A stretch of 64,000 nucleotides of DNA from contig CADBFZ010000008.1 in assembly GCA_902794095.1 (NCBI GenBank), positions 43,365-107,364 on the forward strand, read 5' to 3'. Made by a program: the position numbers and the translations under genes. Below the pieces are notes generated by a model, which ran no database searches, was not told the origin of the DNA, and worked only from the letters and a program-made list of their open reading frames with translations. The stretch comes from an uncultured Lachnospiraceae bacterium (lineage in GTDB: Bacteria > Bacillota > Clostridia > Lachnospirales > Lachnospiraceae). Positions 62,390-64,000 of this stretch are shown in pieces (the first letter of the stretch is position 1; the number at the start of each line of letters is the position of its first letter).

Positions 62390-63463
62390 TTACGGACCGG
62401 TTATCCACGAATAGTCATAATTCGTGTAATAGTTTTCCACGTTTTCAAAGTACTCTTTGTAATTATCAAGTGTAAGTTCGTGCTCACCGCCAGCCATGTA
62501 CTGAAGAAGGAGATCTGATACATCTCCGCTGTAATGCTGAAGATCGGAATAGTTATTCAGATCGGTAACAACATCGGTTTCATCATAGAAGCAAAATACG
62601 TGAGCATTGTCATATTTAAGGACCTCTTCGGTCACAAGTTCCATCTGTTCGATAAGTGCGGGAATATCCCCCTTCACATAATGATTGGTGTACCAATCGG
62701 CAATGCAGTAAGGAGGGAAATAGTAATAGAACTGCACATCAGGATATGCAGCGATATTGGCGGTAAGATTAGCTCTCACGTTCGCGGTAAGCATTGCCCT
62801 TTCTTCATCAGTCATGTGAATCTCTTCACCGGATGCTTCTGCAATTGATACATAGGGAAGAACATATGCAGCACCAAGAGGTCTGTCCTCTGCAAATCTC
62901 ATATAGGTATCGAAATTATCGGAAGGCACGCCATCCGCAGTTCTTCCGATTCCGCTGTTTACATATTCGAAGAGAACGTCTGCATTATACAGATACGCTT
63001 CATCATTGAAGATATTATTGTCGTACAGGAAGGTGGGATCTGCAGCCTGAGGATTTCTGTAATCAACCTCTGTCATTGCAAAGTACATATCCATACTCCT
63101 AATGACGAGTTTGATATTATCGTTATACTCAAGCGCTCTTCTTTCTCCGTCACCGATTTCTTTATAATATCCGCCGGCATATGTAGCCTTTACGCTGGTT
63201 ACGCCAAAGAGTTCATCCACAAGTGAAGCGCGGAAGTTTTCGGAAACCGAAGTTCCGGTTATAAGTGCATCGTACTCAAAATTCCTTGTGATACCGTCAT
63301 TCTGGTATCTCTCATTGTCCATGATGTAAGAGAAACCCTTGATGGGTGCATGGTAATGAAAGAAGGGATCAACATATGCAACGATTCCCGCAACTGCTAT
63401 AAGGAGCAGTCCCGTTATCACAAGTTCTTGTATCAGAAATTTTTTCCAGGTCTTTTTGTCCAA
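62390..63463 (-). CDS. SGNH/DltD-like partner of an MBOAT acyltransferase
   Basis: 357 residues. An N-terminal membrane anchor (about 11-31) precedes an external domain. The start of the domain has NFEYDALITGTSVSENFRASLVDELFG, with a Ser where SGNH-type acyltransferases of the DltD/AlgX kind place theirs, and a late SDLQHYSGDVSDLLL holds a possible Asp/His pair. It follows an MBOAT gene by 15 bases. Such pairs acetylate cell wall or surface polysaccharides. Confidence 0.7.
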   Translation of the reverse strand: MDKKTWKKFLIQELVITGLLLIAVAGIVAYVDPFFHYHAPIKGFSYIMDNERYQNDGITRNFEYDALITGTSVSENFRASLVDELFGVTSVKATYAGGYYKEIGDGERRALEYNDNIKLVIRSMDMYFAMTEVDYRNPQAADPTFLYDNNIFNDEAYLYNADVLFEYVNSGIGRTADGVPSDNFDTYMRFAEDRPLGAAYVLPYVSIAEASGEEIHMTDEERAMLTANVRANLTANIAAYPDVQFYYYFPPYCIADWYTNHYVKGDIPALIEQMELVTEEVLKYDNAHVFCFYDETDVVTDLNNYSDLQHYSGDVSDLLLQYMAGGEHELTLDNYKEYFENVENYYTNYDYSWITGP

Positions 63464-63478
63464 CGTTTATTCTCCGGA

Positions 63479-64000
63479 TCAGAATTGGAAATATATAAAG
63501 CTCGATACACTGTTTGCGTAAAGGAAAGACCAGACAAACAGTATTCCGCACACAAGTGCAGTGAGGAAATTCGGCTTATATTTCTTCTCATAAATATTCT
63601 TGGTGCACAGCAGGCAGATATATGTCACGACATAAAACAGTGGAATCGCGATATTTAAGTGATACCTGATAAAAGGAATGGTTCCCATATCAAAGGTGTC
63701 GTAGAACTGCACCGCAGGCATTATATTATCAAACTTGAACATCTCTTTGATGACCGCTACTGCCATAGAGAGATTCGGTGCTGCGAAGAACACCCATCCG
63801 ATATTAACAAGTGCGAATGTAACCGCCACTCTGATAAACTTCGGAATCTTCTTAAGATAATCCCAGGCAAGTCTTTCTATTATCATGAGGATTCCGTGAA
63901 GCGCTCCCCATATGATGAATGTCCAGTTAGCTCCGTGCCAGAATCCGCTGATAACGAAAATGGTCATCATGTTGATATATGTTCTGACTCTTCCCTTTCT
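63479..64000 (-). CDS. MBOAT family O-acyltransferase (C-terminal part)
   Basis: The gene runs off the window edge. The 174 residues seen contain the MBOAT signature with RVRTYINMMTIFVISGFWHGANWTF, where the His of SGFWHGANW is the conserved catalytic residue, followed by several membrane helices. It moves an acyl group across the membrane for the SGNH-like protein encoded downstream. The start is outside the window. Confidence 0.88.
   Translation of the reverse strand, partial: RKGRVRTYINMMTIFVISGFWHGANWTFIIWGALHGILMIIERLAWDYLKKIPKFIRVAVTFALVNIGWVFFAAPNLSMAVAVIKEMFKFDNIMPAVQFYDTFDMGTIPFIRYHLNIAIPLFYVVTYICLLCTKNIYEKKYKPNFLTALVCGILFVWSFLYANSVSSFIYFQF

Overview
The window looks like chromosomal DNA from a rumen- or gut-type member of the Lachnospiraceae (Butyrivibrio/Roseburia-like Clostridia). 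The base composition is moderate to low GC, with strong AGGAGG ribosome sites and sigma-A promoters. Typical content includes LIV-type amino acid uptake, GH130/GH36 mannan genes, 7TM hybrid histidine kinases and an agr-type signalling locus. The genus is inference; no rRNA is present. There is no phage, insertion sequence or CRISPR array.

Layout. 85-1219 (+) holds a DUF4430 surface protein and an ECF S-component, followed by tRNA-Ser(CGA). From 20,490 down to 1,404 (minus strand) runs a near-continuous, ~19-kb amino acid catabolism block. It comprises a binding lipoprotein and LIV permease/ATPases, an Asp/Glu-type racemase, a cytidylate-kinase-like protein, Fe-alcohol dehydrogenase, class III aminotransferase, a 2-hydroxyacid dehydrogenase, RidA, a five-gene flavin/Fe-S amino acid dehydrogenase set, an AEC exporter, proC, nadE and two-subunit serine dehydratase. 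A divergent LysR gene (20,691) shares overlapping promoters with it. 21.6-23.0 kb makes phosphatidylethanolamine (psd, pss). 23.2-26.7 kb is a RelA-like/PEP-binding pair. 26.8-29.6 kb is a BlaR1-type sensor peptidase and BlaI repressor with clear operators. 30-34 kb holds c-di-GMP and hybrid kinase genes, one kinase lacking its phospho-acceptor histidine. 34.3-35.7 kb is a Na+/alanine symporter.

35.9-43.6 kb is a beta-mannan oligosaccharide locus (two GH130 phosphorylases, SGNH esterase, mannose-6-P isomerase, GH36 alpha-galactosidase, LacI regulator with three operator-like sites). 43.7-46.6 kb is an agr-like quorum-sensing locus (agrB, an overlapping small agrD, LytTR regulator, GHKL kinase). 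Its promoter and that of the 381-residue membrane protein at 46.8-48.0 kb share the same direct repeats, the same spacing to -35/-10 and a matching leader hairpin with a C-rich loop. I consider this the most novel system in the window. 48.3-56.1 kb carries small accessory genes: lipoprotein, XRE regulator, Tiki-fold membrane protein, PadR/DUF2812, GH43, acylphosphatase, PIN-like. 56.2-58.1 kb is an AT-rich islet with a C-terminal deaminase-like protein and a possibly frameshifted partner. 58.4-62.4 kb is a VWA protein/conserved protein/hybrid kinase set, and 62.4 kb to the end is an O-acylation pair (SGNH-like protein plus MBOAT, cut by the window edge).
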